DNA of 64,000 nt, taken from Pyxidicoccus parkwaysis (GTDB lineage: Bacteria; Myxococcota; Myxococcia; Myxococcales; Myxococcaceae). The translations under genes were made by a program, and so were the position numbers. This document shows, one piece after another, positions 50,629 to 60,900 of the stretch. The notes under the pieces are model-generated. The model saw nothing but the letters and a program-made list of their open reading frames with translations, had not been told where the DNA came from and ran no database searches. Numbering within the stretch: the first letter of the stretch is position 1; the number at the start of each line of letters is the position of its first letter. The stretch spans positions 5,942,001-6,006,000 of the forward strand of contig NZ_CP071090.1 in the NCBI RefSeq assembly GCF_017301735.1, in the 5' to 3' direction.

Positions 50629-50762
50629 GGAAGCGCTCCCGGGGGTGGAGACGTCGAGGCGGACGGAGGCTATCCCTCCCCCGCCTCGAGGCTCCACCCC
50701 GGTGCCGCGCATTGTCGACCACCAGCGCCGGGGGCTGCTCGCGCAGTCGACACTTACCTCCC

Positions 50763-53723
50763 CTACCGCAGGCCCGCGAGCGGGGGCGTGATGGTGCCCG
50801 TCTCCAGGAACGTGGCGGCCTGCCGCTGGGCGGCGGTGGTCACCGTCCCGTCCCCCACCGGATGGAGCAGGAAGCCATGACGGAGCTCCGGCGGCCAGCC
50901 GGCCGGGTCCCAGCGGGAGACCGGGCAGCGGTTCTCGTCTCCCGCATTGGCGGCCGCGATGAACTTCTCGGTCAACGTCGCGGGGATGAACGCATCGCCA
51001 GCGATGTATTGGATGAAAACCGCACGCCCCGGAGGAGCACCCGCATGGTCCTTCACGGCCCTCGCCGCATTCCACGCGTCGGCTGGGTCCAATGCCTGAC
51101 GTTGATATTGGATGAAGGTATCGAACCCGGGCGTCCCCGAGGTGAATCCCTCCGCCTGGAGCGAAGCGAGGTAGGAGGCCCGCTGTGAGGCGAGGGCCGG
51201 CGACGTCAGCAGCAGCCCCATCGGGTCTGCGGCCGGCACGTTGAGCACCGCGCGCTGGACGTCCGCATTCACCGCCAGGAAGAGCGAGCCCACCTGCGCG
51301 CCCATGCCCGCGCCCACGAAGTGCAGCCGCGTGCCATCCAGCTTCACGCTCCCGAGTGCCAGAGCCAGCTCATCGCTCCGGAGCGCGCGAACGAGTTGGT
51401 CCAGGTCCACCGCCGCTTGCCGGAAGTTGTCACGCATGGCGAAGGGCGAGGAGGGGGTGAGCATGTTCCAGCCGGAGATGACGGGCCTGGAGAGCACGCC
51501 GCCCGCCGTGCGGAACGTGCCGCCCTCACATACGCGGCGCCCATCCCCCGCCGTCGAGGACACGCAGCGACCGAGCCCATTCTGGGCGCACAACCATTCC
51601 CCCTGCGGCTGCGTGCAGTCGACGCGATTGTTGGCATTTCGCGCCACACAGCGCCCGTAGCTCTCCGAGGCCTCGTTGGTCTCGCAGCGCTGGGTGGACG
51701 CGTCCGCACAGGCATTGTCGTCGTTGCCCTCGTACCTGCTCCCCACGCAGTTGCTTCGCTCGCCGTGGCGGATGGAGTCCATGGCGGCGGCGGCGAAGCC
51801 CGAGCGCGCCAGCTCGTTCGCGAGGGAGAGCAGCTCCGTCCGGTCGGCGCTCAGGTCATGGGCGAAGAGGACCACGGGCCAGCCGGACGCGGGCATGGGC
51901 GAGCTTGGAATGGTCAGCAGCACGCGCGCCGGCTCCTGCCTGGGGATGCCGGTGTCGATGACGCCTCCCGCGCCGTTGAGGAGATTGATGACGGGAACCC
52001 GGGCCTCGTAGAGCCCGCCGAGCTGGTCATGGGGCACGCTCAGCGAGGACAGCAACCCCGACTCGTTGACCACCTGCACCGGTGCCACCTGCATCGACCG
52101 CACTGCCTGGACGAGCCGGGCCTGCACGCTCAGCGTGGACTGCGTGTGGACGGTGAAGGCCAGCGCCACCTTCGCGCGGGGAATCCCTCTGGACTCCAGC
52201 GCATCCAGGGTGGGCTTCAAGGACAGGCGCACCGGCTCCAGTGCCTGCGCGATGATGTCCGCGACGTTCGACACCTGACTCCTGCCCTGACCGTCGATGA
52301 GAGGCACCGACAGTCGGATCAGCGCCCAGGCAACCGTGGCGGTCACCGGCCGGCCCGCCGTGTCCAGCAGCTCGTTGGTGATGACAGCCGCGTACGTGGT
52401 GCCCTCATCGAGGGGAAGGCGCGGAACGAACTGGAGCTGCTGCGGTGAGGACTGCGTGGAACCATCGGGACGCAGGCTGGAGGCGCAATCGAGACAGGCC
52501 TCCACGGAGGGGGCCGGCCCCGTGCCGCTCAGCCGGAGGAACCGGGTGCCAGCCACGAGCGAATCCGGAGCCACGAGTCCCGTGTCCAGGGCTCCCTCCG
52601 ACGGACTGTTCTCCGAGGCGATGACGCCCGTGGTGGAGAAACCATCCAACGTGTTCAGGCCAGCGAGGGTCTGCGACAGCAGGGGCCCTGAGCCAGACGG
52701 CGTTGGAATGTTCACCCGACTCCCGTCTTTCGTCAGGAAGTACTCGCTGGGGAAGGGAATGATGGAGCGCTCGGGAGCGTAGGTCACCGCGGGGAAGCTC
52801 GCCGTGGTGAACGTCCAGAGCGCGGCCACGTCCTCGCGCCGAGTCCCCTGCGACGCGAGCCGGTCCAGGTATGGCGCGTAGCGCAGGCGCAGCTTCTCCA
52901 GGGACGACGCATCCGCATCCGAGAGCCCCGTCACGGTGCTCCGGCCGGAGCCGTCCACCAGCGCAGTGGTGGAACGGACCCATTGCCACACCTGGCTGCC
53001 GACCACGGGCCGGCCCGCGGTGTCCTTCACGCCCGAGCTACCCCCGAGCACCGCCACGACGTACCGGGTGCCGCGTCCCCAGCTGCGGAGACTGTTGAAA
53101 GCGAAGGCGAGGAGGCGCTTCGAGTCGCCGTCGAATCCCACGAAGTACTCCACGTCCGCCGCGGCTCCGTCGTCCCGCATCACCCGGACCGTGCTGGCAT
53201 TGACGGTGGAGGGGTCGAGCTGTGCCGACACGCGCGCGCCGACGACGCTCGACGTCACGAAGCCGTCGAGGTTGTTGATGTAGTCGCGGGTGAATTCCTG
53301 CTGGGCCGGCGGGTCCTCGCTCCGCACCGGGAGCCGCACCCGCCCCGTGTCCGGGTCGATGCGCAGGTCGTTGGGCTCGGGGAGGACGGGCTCGGCTCCG
53401 CGCGGGTCGAAGAGGATGAACGTGTCCTGGGGACCCGCGTCAGGGACGCCTGAGTCCGGAGTCCCCGCATCGTCACCCGCATCCGGCGTCCCCGCGTCAT
53501 CGCCCCCGGCATCGGGGAGGCCCGCATCGTCACCCCCCGCATCTGGCGTTCCCGCGTCGTCAACCCCTGCGTCCGCGATGCCCGAGTCGTTGCCTCCCGC
53601 ATCCACCCTTCCCGCGTCCGAGGTGCCCGCGTCGTTCGGGTTGGAAGGCCCGGAGGAATCACCACATCCCGCCACCAGCAGCAGCACCATGGCCACTCGG
53701 ACCACGGAGGGAATGAAACGCAT
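50763..53723 (-). CDS. VolA-like surface lipase lipoprotein with altered nucleophile
   Basis: ATG 53723 begins a lipoprotein signal (lipobox LVAGC, Cys20). An Asp-Ala-Gly linker of about 80 residues follows, then two modules of the bacterial virulence-factor lipase N-terminal type: FDPRGAEPVLPEPNDLRID with YINNLDGF, and later IPFPSEYFL with LNTLDGFSTTG. The alpha/beta hydrolase part follows (WPVVLFAHDLSADRTELL; AAAMDSIRHGERS), with a Cys-rich insertion. The usual GHSxG elbow is GAGMG, with Gly806 at the nucleophile position, so the serine is missing. A late Asp and His remain (GDAF; RHGFLLHP). The 986-residue lipoprotein may have lost catalysis or work otherwise. Confidence 0.85.
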   Translation of the reverse strand: MRFIPSVVRVAMVLLLVAGCGDSSGPSNPNDAGTSDAGRVDAGGNDSGIADAGVDDAGTPDAGGDDAGLPDAGGDDAGTPDAGDDAGTPDSGVPDAGPQDTFILFDPRGAEPVLPEPNDLRIDPDTGRVRLPVRSEDPPAQQEFTRDYINNLDGFVTSSVVGARVSAQLDPSTVNASTVRVMRDDGAAADVEYFVGFDGDSKRLLAFAFNSLRSWGRGTRYVVAVLGGSSGVKDTAGRPVVGSQVWQWVRSTTALVDGSGRSTVTGLSDADASSLEKLRLRYAPYLDRLASQGTRREDVAALWTFTTASFPAVTYAPERSIIPFPSEYFLTKDGSRVNIPTPSGSGPLLSQTLAGLNTLDGFSTTGVIASENSPSEGALDTGLVAPDSLVAGTRFLRLSGTGPAPSVEACLDCASSLRPDGSTQSSPQQLQFVPRLPLDEGTTYAAVITNELLDTAGRPVTATVAWALIRLSVPLIDGQGRSQVSNVADIIAQALEPVRLSLKPTLDALESRGIPRAKVALAFTVHTQSTLSVQARLVQAVRSMQVAPVQVVNESGLLSSLSVPHDQLGGLYEARVPVINLLNGAGGVIDTGIPRQEPARVLLTIPSSPMPASGWPVVLFAHDLSADRTELLSLANELARSGFAAAAMDSIRHGERSNCVGSRYEGNDDNACADASTQRCETNEASESYGRCVARNANNRVDCTQPQGEWLCAQNGLGRCVSSTAGDGRRVCEGGTFRTAGGVLSRPVISGWNMLTPSSPFAMRDNFRQAAVDLDQLVRALRSDELALALGSVKLDGTRLHFVGAGMGAQVGSLFLAVNADVQRAVLNVPAADPMGLLLTSPALASQRASYLASLQAEGFTSGTPGFDTFIQYQRQALDPADAWNAARAVKDHAGAPPGRAVFIQYIAGDAFIPATLTEKFIAAANAGDENRCPVSRWDPAGWPPELRHGFLLHPVGDGTVTTAAQRQAATFLETGTITPPLAGLR

Positions 53724-53821
53724 CGAGGACGCTCGCAATCGCCTGGGTGAAAAGGGGCAAACCCTAGCACCACCCCCTCCATTCGCAGCCAACTCCCACT
53801 CACCGTGAGGTATACGAAGTC

Positions 53822-55105
53822 ATGCACGCATCCTGGCGCCCCCTCATCTCCTGCCTCCTGCTATGTCTGGCATTGCTGCCAAGAACCGGTCTGGCCCAAA
53901 GCGTCACGGCCCGGCCTCGCGCACGCGACCTGGGCATCACCTTCGGCGGGCGGACCGGCCCGCTCAACGCCATCACCGACGTGGCGGGCGTGGAAGTCGG
54001 CCACGTCACGCTCATCTCGGGCGAGGAGCGGGGCGAGCCAGGCAAGGGGCCCGTGCGCACCGGCGTCACGGCGGTGCTGCCCCGGGGACGCGACGGCGTG
54101 GACGAGGAGGTCTTCGCCGCCGTGTACGCCCTCAATGGCAATGGTGAGCTGACGGGCTCGCACTGGATTGCGGAGTCCGGCCAGCTCGCCGGGCCGTTGA
54201 TGCTCACCAACACCAACGACGTGGGCGCGGTGCGCGACGCGGTGATTGCCTGGGCGATGAAGCGCGGGCTCGAGTGGGACCTGGGCCTGCCCGTCGTCGC
54301 GGAGACATGGGACGGCATACTCAACGACATCTACGGCTTCCACGTGAAGGGCGCGCACGCGCAACAGGCCCTGGATTCAGCGCGCGGCGGGCCCGTGGCG
54401 GAGGGCGCCGTGGGCGGCGGGACGGGCATGGTCTGCCACTCCTTCAAGGGCGGCATCGGCACGTCGTCGCGCAAGCTGTCGGACGCGGAGGGCGGCTACA
54501 CGGTGGGTGTGCTGGTGCAGTGCAACTACGGCTCGCGCCGTCTCCTCTCCGTGGAGGGCGTGCCGGTGGGCGAGGAAATCAGCGACCTGCGCCCCTGCTA
54601 CACGGGGACGCAGAAGCCACGCAACACGATGTTCGCGAAGATGCCGCCCTGCCCCGCCTCGGGCGGCGCCACGAAGCCCGGCGCGCCGGAGGGCTCGGGC
54701 TCCATCATCGTCACCGTAGCGACGGATGCGCCCCTGCTGCCGCACCAACTCGCGCGGCTGGCGCGGCGTGTGTCGCTGGGCATCGGGAAGATGGGCGGCC
54801 TCGGAGAGAACTCGTCGGGCGACATCTTCCTCGCCTTCTCCACGCAGCACCTGAAGGCGCCCGGGGAGTCGCCCGTCGCCAGCGTGTCGGTGCTCGACAA
54901 TGACAGCATCAACCCGCTCTTCGAGGCCACGGTGCAGGCCACGCAGGAGTCCATCCTCAACGCCATGCTCGCCGCGGACACCATGACGGGCGTGGATGGC
55001 ATCCGCGTCTTCGGCCTGCCGAAGGACAGGCTCGTCAAGGCCATGCGCAAGTACGGGCGGCTGACCTCCACGCCAGCCCCGGCGCCCCGGGAACGCAAGC
55101 CTTGA
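53822..55105 (+). CDS. P1 (S58) family peptidase, DmpA-like
   Basis: ATG 53822 starts a signal peptide (SCLLLCLALLPRTGLAQS). The 427-residue protein matches DmpA/BapA-type aminopeptidases: ITDVAGVEVGHVTLI, GVTAVLPRG, LTNTNDVGAVRDAV, GAVGGGTGMVCHSFKGGIG and ENSSGDIFLAFST. These enzymes self-cleave before a Ser that becomes the N-terminal nucleophile. Here the Gly293-Ser294 bond in GSGSIIV fits, with Ser294 as nucleophile. Members release D- or beta-amino acids or N-terminal residues from peptides. It is probably periplasmic or secreted. It diverges from the VolA-like gene. Confidence 0.92.
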   Translation: MHASWRPLISCLLLCLALLPRTGLAQSVTARPRARDLGITFGGRTGPLNAITDVAGVEVGHVTLISGEERGEPGKGPVRTGVTAVLPRGRDGVDEEVFAAVYALNGNGELTGSHWIAESGQLAGPLMLTNTNDVGAVRDAVIAWAMKRGLEWDLGLPVVAETWDGILNDIYGFHVKGAHAQQALDSARGGPVAEGAVGGGTGMVCHSFKGGIGTSSRKLSDAEGGYTVGVLVQCNYGSRRLLSVEGVPVGEEISDLRPCYTGTQKPRNTMFAKMPPCPASGGATKPGAPEGSGSIIVTVATDAPLLPHQLARLARRVSLGIGKMGGLGENSSGDIFLAFSTQHLKAPGESPVASVSVLDNDSINPLFEATVQATQESILNAMLAADTMTGVDGIRVFGLPKDRLVKAMRKYGRLTSTPAPAPRERKP

Positions 55106-55185
55106 GCTGGAGACAGCCAGGAACGGCGGGCGGCCTCGTATCCTGAGACGAGAGCGCTGCTCCCCTCACCGCCAGAGGCCCCGCC

Positions 55186-56049
55186 GTGACTTCCTTCACC
55201 GCCCCGAAGCCGACCCTCCCCACCCCTGCCCTACCCCTGCGGCGGCATGCCGTGAAGGGACCGGGCGGCGTGGACCTGCACGTCGTCGAGGCCGGCAACC
55301 CCGAGGGCCCGCCCATCCTCCTCGTCCACGGCTTCTGTCAGTCCCACCTCGCGTGGCGCTACCAGCTGCAGAGCGAGCTGACACGGGACTTCCGCCTCGT
55401 CGCGTTGGACCTGCGCGGCCATGGTGACTCGGACAAGCCCGAGGGCGCCTATGCGGACAGCCGCCTGTGGGCGGGGGACCTTCACGCCGTGATGACCACG
55501 CTGCGGCTCCACCGGCCGGTCGTCGTCGGCTGGTCCTACGGCGGCGTGGTCATCACGGACTACCTGCGCCACCACGGAGACACGCACGTCGCCGGCGTGC
55601 ACTTCGTCGGCGCGCTCACCCGCGTGGGCCAGCCGGAGTCCTTCGCCGACTTCGGGCCGGCGTTCCTCCAGCTCATCCCCACGCTGATTTCTCCACAGGG
55701 AGACGCCGCGCTCGCCACCTTCGCGTCCATGCTCTCCCATCAGCCGGAGACAGCCGAGCGGCGCGCGGAGGTGGTTGCCTACAACCTGCGCGTGCCACTC
55801 CACGTCCGCGCGGGCATCGGCCAGCGCGTGGAGGACGGCGACGACACGCTGGGCGCGCTGAAGGTCCCCGTATTGATTGCGCACGGCAAGGTGGACCGGG
55901 TGGTGTTGCCCGCTACCAGCGAGCACATCGCCTCGAAGGTGCCCGGGGCGGAGCTGTCGCTCTACCCCGAGGCGGGCCACTCGCCGTTCGCCGAGGACGC
56001 GGCGCGCTTCAACCAGGAGCTCGCCGCCTTCCGAGCGCGCTGCCGCTGA
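55186..56049 (+). CDS. Alpha/beta hydrolase
   Basis: GTG 55186; 287 residues, no signal peptide. It has HGFCQSHLAW (oxyanion), LDLRGHGDSDKPEG, nucleophile Ser in GWSYGGVV, Asp in HGKVDRVV and His in EAGHSPFAED, a complete triad in the manner of haloalkane dehalogenase/epoxide-hydrolase-like enzymes or non-haem peroxidases. The substrate cannot be told. It is 80 bases after the peptidase gene and only seven before the convergent DUF885 gene stop. Confidence 0.9.
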   Translation: MTSFTAPKPTLPTPALPLRRHAVKGPGGVDLHVVEAGNPEGPPILLVHGFCQSHLAWRYQLQSELTRDFRLVALDLRGHGDSDKPEGAYADSRLWAGDLHAVMTTLRLHRPVVVGWSYGGVVITDYLRHHGDTHVAGVHFVGALTRVGQPESFADFGPAFLQLIPTLISPQGDAALATFASMLSHQPETAERRAEVVAYNLRVPLHVRAGIGQRVEDGDDTLGALKVPVLIAHGKVDRVVLPATSEHIASKVPGAELSLYPEAGHSPFAEDAARFNQELAAFRARCR

Positions 56050-56056
56050 CGCCGCG

Positions 56057-57856
56057 CTACGGCGCCGCCTTCCGCGCGGCCACCCAGCCCTGGACCTGCT
56101 TCTCCAGCAGGTCCAACGGCAGCGAGCCCTCGAGCAGCACCGTGTCGTGGAACTCACGCACGTCGAAGCGGGAGCCCAGCTCGCGCTCGGCGCGCGTGCG
56201 CAGCTCGCGAATCTTGAGCTGGCCGACTTTGTACGCCAGCGCCTGCGCCGGCCACGCGATGTAGCGGTCGATTTCGTTCGTGGTGTCCAGCTCCTGGCGC
56301 GGCGAGTTCTCCATGAAGAAGTCCAGCGCCTGCTGCCGCGTCCACCGCTTCACGTGCATGCCCGTGTCCACCACGAGCCGCACCGCGCGCCACATGTCGT
56401 ACGAGAGCTGGCCGAACTTGTCGTACGGGTCCTCGTACAGGCCCATCTCGTCGCCCAGCGTCTCGCAGTAGAGCGCCCAGCCCTCGCCGTAGGCGACGTG
56501 GTACGCGTAGCGGCGGAACTCGGGGATGCTCGTCTGCTCGGCGGCGAGCGACGTCTGGAGGTGGTGCCCGGGCACCGCCTCGTGCAGCGTGAGGGGCACC
56601 ATCTCCCAGCGGGGCCGCGTCTCCGGACGGTACAGGTTCACCAGGTACGTGCCCGCGCGCGAGCCGTCCGACGCGCCCGGGTAGTAGAAGCCCGTCGTCG
56701 CGTCCGGGGCCATGGCCTCGGGCGTGGGCTCCACGCCGTACGGCTGGCGAGGCAGCGTCTTGAACAGCTTCACCAGCAGCGGGTCGATGCGCTTGGACAG
56801 GCTGCGGTAGCGCGTCAGCAGCTCGTCGCCCGTGGGGTAGTAGAAGCGCGAGTCCGAGCGCAGGTAGCGGAAGAAGTCCGCCAGCGAGCCCTTGAAGCCG
56901 GCCTTCGCCTTCACCGCTTCCATCTCCGCGCGGATGCGCTTCACCTCGGACAGGCCCAGCGCGTGGATTTCGTCCGGTGTCAGCGACGTCGTGGTGAAGC
57001 GGCGGGCCAGGAATGCGTACAGCGCCTCGCCCTCCGGGAGCTGCCAGATGCCCACCTGCTCCGGACTCTTCGGGGCGTACTCCTCCACGAGGAAGCGGTG
57101 GTAGCGCTTCAACGCGGGGAGCACGACCTCGGCGATGGCGGCGCGGCCCGCGGCGGCGAGGCGTTGCTGCTCGGCGGCGGGGATGCTGGCGGGGAAGCGC
57201 GTGAAGGGGCCGTGGAAGGCGCTCTTCTCAGGCGCGTCCACGAGCTGCTTCTCCACCTGCGGCGGCATGCGCTTCACCACGGCCTGTGGGTGGACACGTC
57301 CCTCACGCAGTCCCTCGCGCATCAGGGCGATGACCTGGTCCACGTAGGTGCCAAAGCGCTGGAGCCGCGCCACCCAGTCCTCGTAGTCCTTCACCGTCTC
57401 GAAGCGCAGCGTGTCCGCGAACTGGTAGGCCGTCTGCACGCCCGGCGGCTGCTTGATGCCCTCCGGCATGCTGCCGAGGTGGTTGGACGGCATCAGGTAC
57501 GTCTTGAAGTGGTGCTCCTCCACCCACTGCTCGTAGTCGCGGAGGAACAGGTCTTGGTTGAGCTGGTCCTCGGCGGAGAGCTTCTTGCGGTCCAGCTTCT
57601 TCACCTGCGCGACGACCTGGAGGTTGTGCTGGTGGTCCGCCTCGATGGCCTCGAGGCCCAGGTCATCCCAGCGGTCGTTCCACCGCCGGTCTCCGGACAC
57701 CGAGGCGTACGTCGGGCTGTGCTCCAGCTGGTACTGCCACTCGCGCTGGATGAGTGCATGCAGCGCGGTGGCGGTATCGGACTGCTTCGCGGCTTCGGCG
57801 GTGGGAGGGAGCATCAGGACGGACCCCATGGCAAGCAGCAGGATTGCGCGAGACAT
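56057..57856 (-). CDS. DUF885 family metallopeptidase
   Basis: ATG 57856 with GGAGG five bases upstream and a signal peptide (RAILLLAMGSVLMLPPTAEAA); 599 residues, usual for the family. The zinc-site motif HEAVPGHHLQ, followed by GEGWALYCETLG, is the hallmark of DUF885 proteins, which are related in fold to M32/M3 thermolysin-like carboxypeptidases or oligopeptidases. It is probably a periplasmic peptidase. Its ribosome site lies in the 3' arm of a hairpin behind the pump operon. It could be cotranscribed with that operon, but the hairpin makes this uncertain. Confidence 0.88.
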   Translation of the reverse strand: MSRAILLLAMGSVLMLPPTAEAAKQSDTATALHALIQREWQYQLEHSPTYASVSGDRRWNDRWDDLGLEAIEADHQHNLQVVAQVKKLDRKKLSAEDQLNQDLFLRDYEQWVEEHHFKTYLMPSNHLGSMPEGIKQPPGVQTAYQFADTLRFETVKDYEDWVARLQRFGTYVDQVIALMREGLREGRVHPQAVVKRMPPQVEKQLVDAPEKSAFHGPFTRFPASIPAAEQQRLAAAGRAAIAEVVLPALKRYHRFLVEEYAPKSPEQVGIWQLPEGEALYAFLARRFTTTSLTPDEIHALGLSEVKRIRAEMEAVKAKAGFKGSLADFFRYLRSDSRFYYPTGDELLTRYRSLSKRIDPLLVKLFKTLPRQPYGVEPTPEAMAPDATTGFYYPGASDGSRAGTYLVNLYRPETRPRWEMVPLTLHEAVPGHHLQTSLAAEQTSIPEFRRYAYHVAYGEGWALYCETLGDEMGLYEDPYDKFGQLSYDMWRAVRLVVDTGMHVKRWTRQQALDFFMENSPRQELDTTNEIDRYIAWPAQALAYKVGQLKIRELRTRAERELGSRFDVREFHDTVLLEGSLPLDLLEKQVQGWVAARKAAP

Positions 57857-57862
57857 CGACGC

Positions 57863-57893
57863 CTCCGATGCGTGCTTCTTCGCACGCCCGGAG
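57863..57893 (-). promoter_or_regulatory. Hairpin that covers the DUF885 ribosome site
   Basis: On the minus strand CTCCG and CGGAG form the outer arms and GCGTGC/GCACGC the inner ones around a 6-base loop. GGAG of the ribosome site sits in the 3' arm, five bases before ATG. The structure could act as a translational block, or as an attenuator after the pump gene. Confidence 0.45.
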
Positions 57894-57918
57894 GTCGGTG
57901 TCGACGCACGCCGCGTGC

Positions 57919-60900
57919 TCAGCCCGCCTTCTTCAGCTTCTGGACTCCCGGCACGACGCGCAGCAGCGTGGGAGGCATCCGGTCCGCGAGCTGCTCCGTG
58001 AAGCGGGCGAAGAGCCGGAAGAGCACCGGCAGCAGCACCAGCGTCAGCAGGCACGCGGAAATCGTTCCGGACACGATGACGATGGCCAGCGGCTTCTGCG
58101 TCTCCGAGCCGATGCCATGGCTCATACACGCGGGCACCAACCCCAGCGCCGCCAGGGCCGCGGTCATCAGCACCGCGCGCAGGCGCTCGCGGCTGCCGTG
58201 GACGATGGCGTCGTCCAGTTCCTCCCCGGCCTCGCGCCGCTCAGCGATGGCGCTCATCACCAACACCCCGTTGAGCGCCGCCTGGCCGATGAGCGCGATG
58301 AAGCCCACCGCCGCCGCCACGCTCACCGGCATGCCCGCCACGTACAGGCCGAAGACGCCGCCCATCAGCGCGAAGGGCACGTTCATCAGGGTAATCACCG
58401 CGCGGCCGAACGAGTCGAACGCCTTGAAGAGCAGCAGCAGCGTGAGCACCAGCGCCACCGGCACCACCGTCAGCAGCCGGTTCATCGCGCGCTCCTTGCT
58501 CTCGAACTCGCCGCCCCATTCGATGCTGGAGCCCGCGGGCATGGGCGCATCCTTCGCCACGGCCGCCTTCGCCTCCGTCACGAACGAGCCCAAATCCCTC
58601 CCGCGCACGTTCATCCGGATGCCGATGTAGCGCCGTCCGTTCTCCCGGTTGATGGACGCGCGGCCGAAGCCCGTCTCCACCCGGGCCAGCGCCTCCAGCG
58701 GCACCGTCGCCCCGCCCTCCACGGGCACGCGCAGCTTCGCAATCTTCTCCAGGTCATCGCGCGTGGACAGCGGCAGGCGCATCACCACGTCGAAGCGGCG
58801 CTCGCCCTCCCAGAACTCGCTCACCGGGCGGCCGCCCACGGCCGTCTGGAAGACATGCTGGAAGTCCCCCAGCGACATGCCGTAGCGCGCGAGCGCCACA
58901 CGGTCCGGCGTCACCTTGATGTCCGGCACCTCGCCGCTCTTGACGATGCCCAGGTCCGCGACGCCGTCCACCTTCGCGATGGCGTTCTTCACCTTCTCCG
59001 CCTGCTCCTGGAGCTGCTTGAGGTCGTCGCCGTATAGCTTCACCGCCACCTGGCCGAACTGGCCGCTGATGCTCTCGTTGACGTTGTCGCTGATGGGCTG
59101 GCTGAAGTTCACCTCCAGGCCCGGCACCTCGGCCACCTGCCGCTGCATGTCCGCGATGACGTCATCCAGCGTGGGTGTGCTCGCGGGCCACTGGTCCGGC
59201 GGCTTGAGCTTCACGAAGAACTCCAGGTTGTTCGTCAGCGTGGCGTCCGTACCGTCCTCGGGCCGGCCCAATTGGCTGAGCACCGCGTCCACCTGCGGCG
59301 CGCGGCGGATGAGCTCCGTCAGGCGCGGCACCAGCTTGCGCCCCTCGGACAGCGACACGTTGGAGGGCAGCGTGAAGGTGAGGTAGAGGCCGCCCTCGTT
59401 GAGCTGCGGGAGGAACTCGCTGCCCAGGCGCGGCAGCATCCACCCCGCCACGAGGAGGCCCGCGGTGGCCAGGCCCAGCACCCACGCCGGGTGCTTGAGG
59501 CTCCAGCGCAGCGTGGGGCCATAGGCGCGGTCCGCCGCGCGCAGCACCGGCGACTCGCGGTGGCGCACCGGCTTGCGGTAGACGAACGACGCCAGCACCG
59601 GGATGAGCGTGACGGAGAACACCAGCGCGCCCACCAGCGCCGCCACCACCGTGTTGGCCATGGGCGCGAAGATGCGGCCCTCCACCCGCTGCAACATGAA
59701 GATGGGCAGGTAGGCCGCGATGATGATGAGCAGCGAGAACACCGTGGGCCGCACCACCGCCTTCGTCGCGGCGGCGATTCGCTCCATGGGTGTCTCCGCC
59801 TCGTAGCGGTGGTCCGACAGGCGCGAGAGGATGCTCTCGATGATGACCACGCCGCCGTCCACGATGACGCCGAAGTCCACCGCGCCCATGGACAGCAGGT
59901 TGGCGGACATGCCCCGCAGCTTCAGGTAGATGAACGACGCCAGCAGGGAGAGCGGAATCAGCACGCCCACCACCACGGCGGCGCGCAAGTCGAGCAGGAA
60001 GACGAAGAGCACCAGCGTCACCAGGATGGCGCCTTCCAGCAGGTTGTGCCCCACCGTGTGCAGCGTGGTGTCCACCAGGTCCGTCCGGTCATAGAACGGG
60101 TCGATGCGGACGTCGTCCGGCGTGAGCCGCTGGTTGAGCGCTTCGATGGCGGTGCGCACGCGGGCCAGCACGATGGAGGGGTTCTCCCCGCGCCGCATGA
60201 GGACGATGCCCTCCACCACGTCGCCGTCGCCCTCGCGGCTGACCACGCCCTGGCGCGGGGCCCAGCCCTCCGTCACCTCGGCCACGTCCTTGATGAAGAC
60301 AGGCGTGCCTTCATGCGTGGCAACGCGCACGTCGCGGATGTCTTCGAGCGAGCGGAACAGTCCCTGGCTGCGCACGACGAACTGCTCGCTGCCGCGCTCC
60401 AGCGTGCCGCCGCTGGCGTTCTCCGAGCCGTCCTTCAGCGCCTGCTCCAAATCCTCCAGCGTGAGGCCGTACGCAGCCAGCCGCGAGGGGTTGGGCTGCA
60501 CGTGGATTTCCTTCAACAGGCCGCCGTAGCTCACCACGTCCGCCACGCCGTCCACGCGCAGCAGGCCCGGCTGCACCACCCAGTTCTGCAGCGTGCGCAG
60601 CTTCATGGGGTCGCCCTTCGCCCCCTTCAGCGTGTACCGGTAGATTTCACCGATGGGCGTGGCCAGTGGCCCCAGCTCCGGGGTGATGCCCTCGGGCAAT
60701 TCCGCGTCGCGCAGGCGCTCCAGAATCTGCTGACGTGCGAACAGCGCGTCCACGCCGTCGTTGAACGTCATCGTCACGAAGGACAGACCGAACAGCGACA
60801 GGTTGCGCAGGCGCGCCAGGCCCGGCGTGCCGTTGAGGGCGCGCTCCAGGGGTAGGCCAATCTGGCGCTCCACCTCCTCGGAGGGCTGGCCCGGATAGAG

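Noticed and set aside
53440..53650. Regularly spaced repeats resembling a CRISPR or satellite array
   Set aside because: They encode the Asp-Ala-Gly linker of the lipoprotein, vary in length and stay in frame; no cas genes are present.
55877..58630. Open frame of about 917 codons on the plus strand
   Set aside because: It crosses opposite the DUF885 and pump genes, which have clear motifs, and its product has no fold character.
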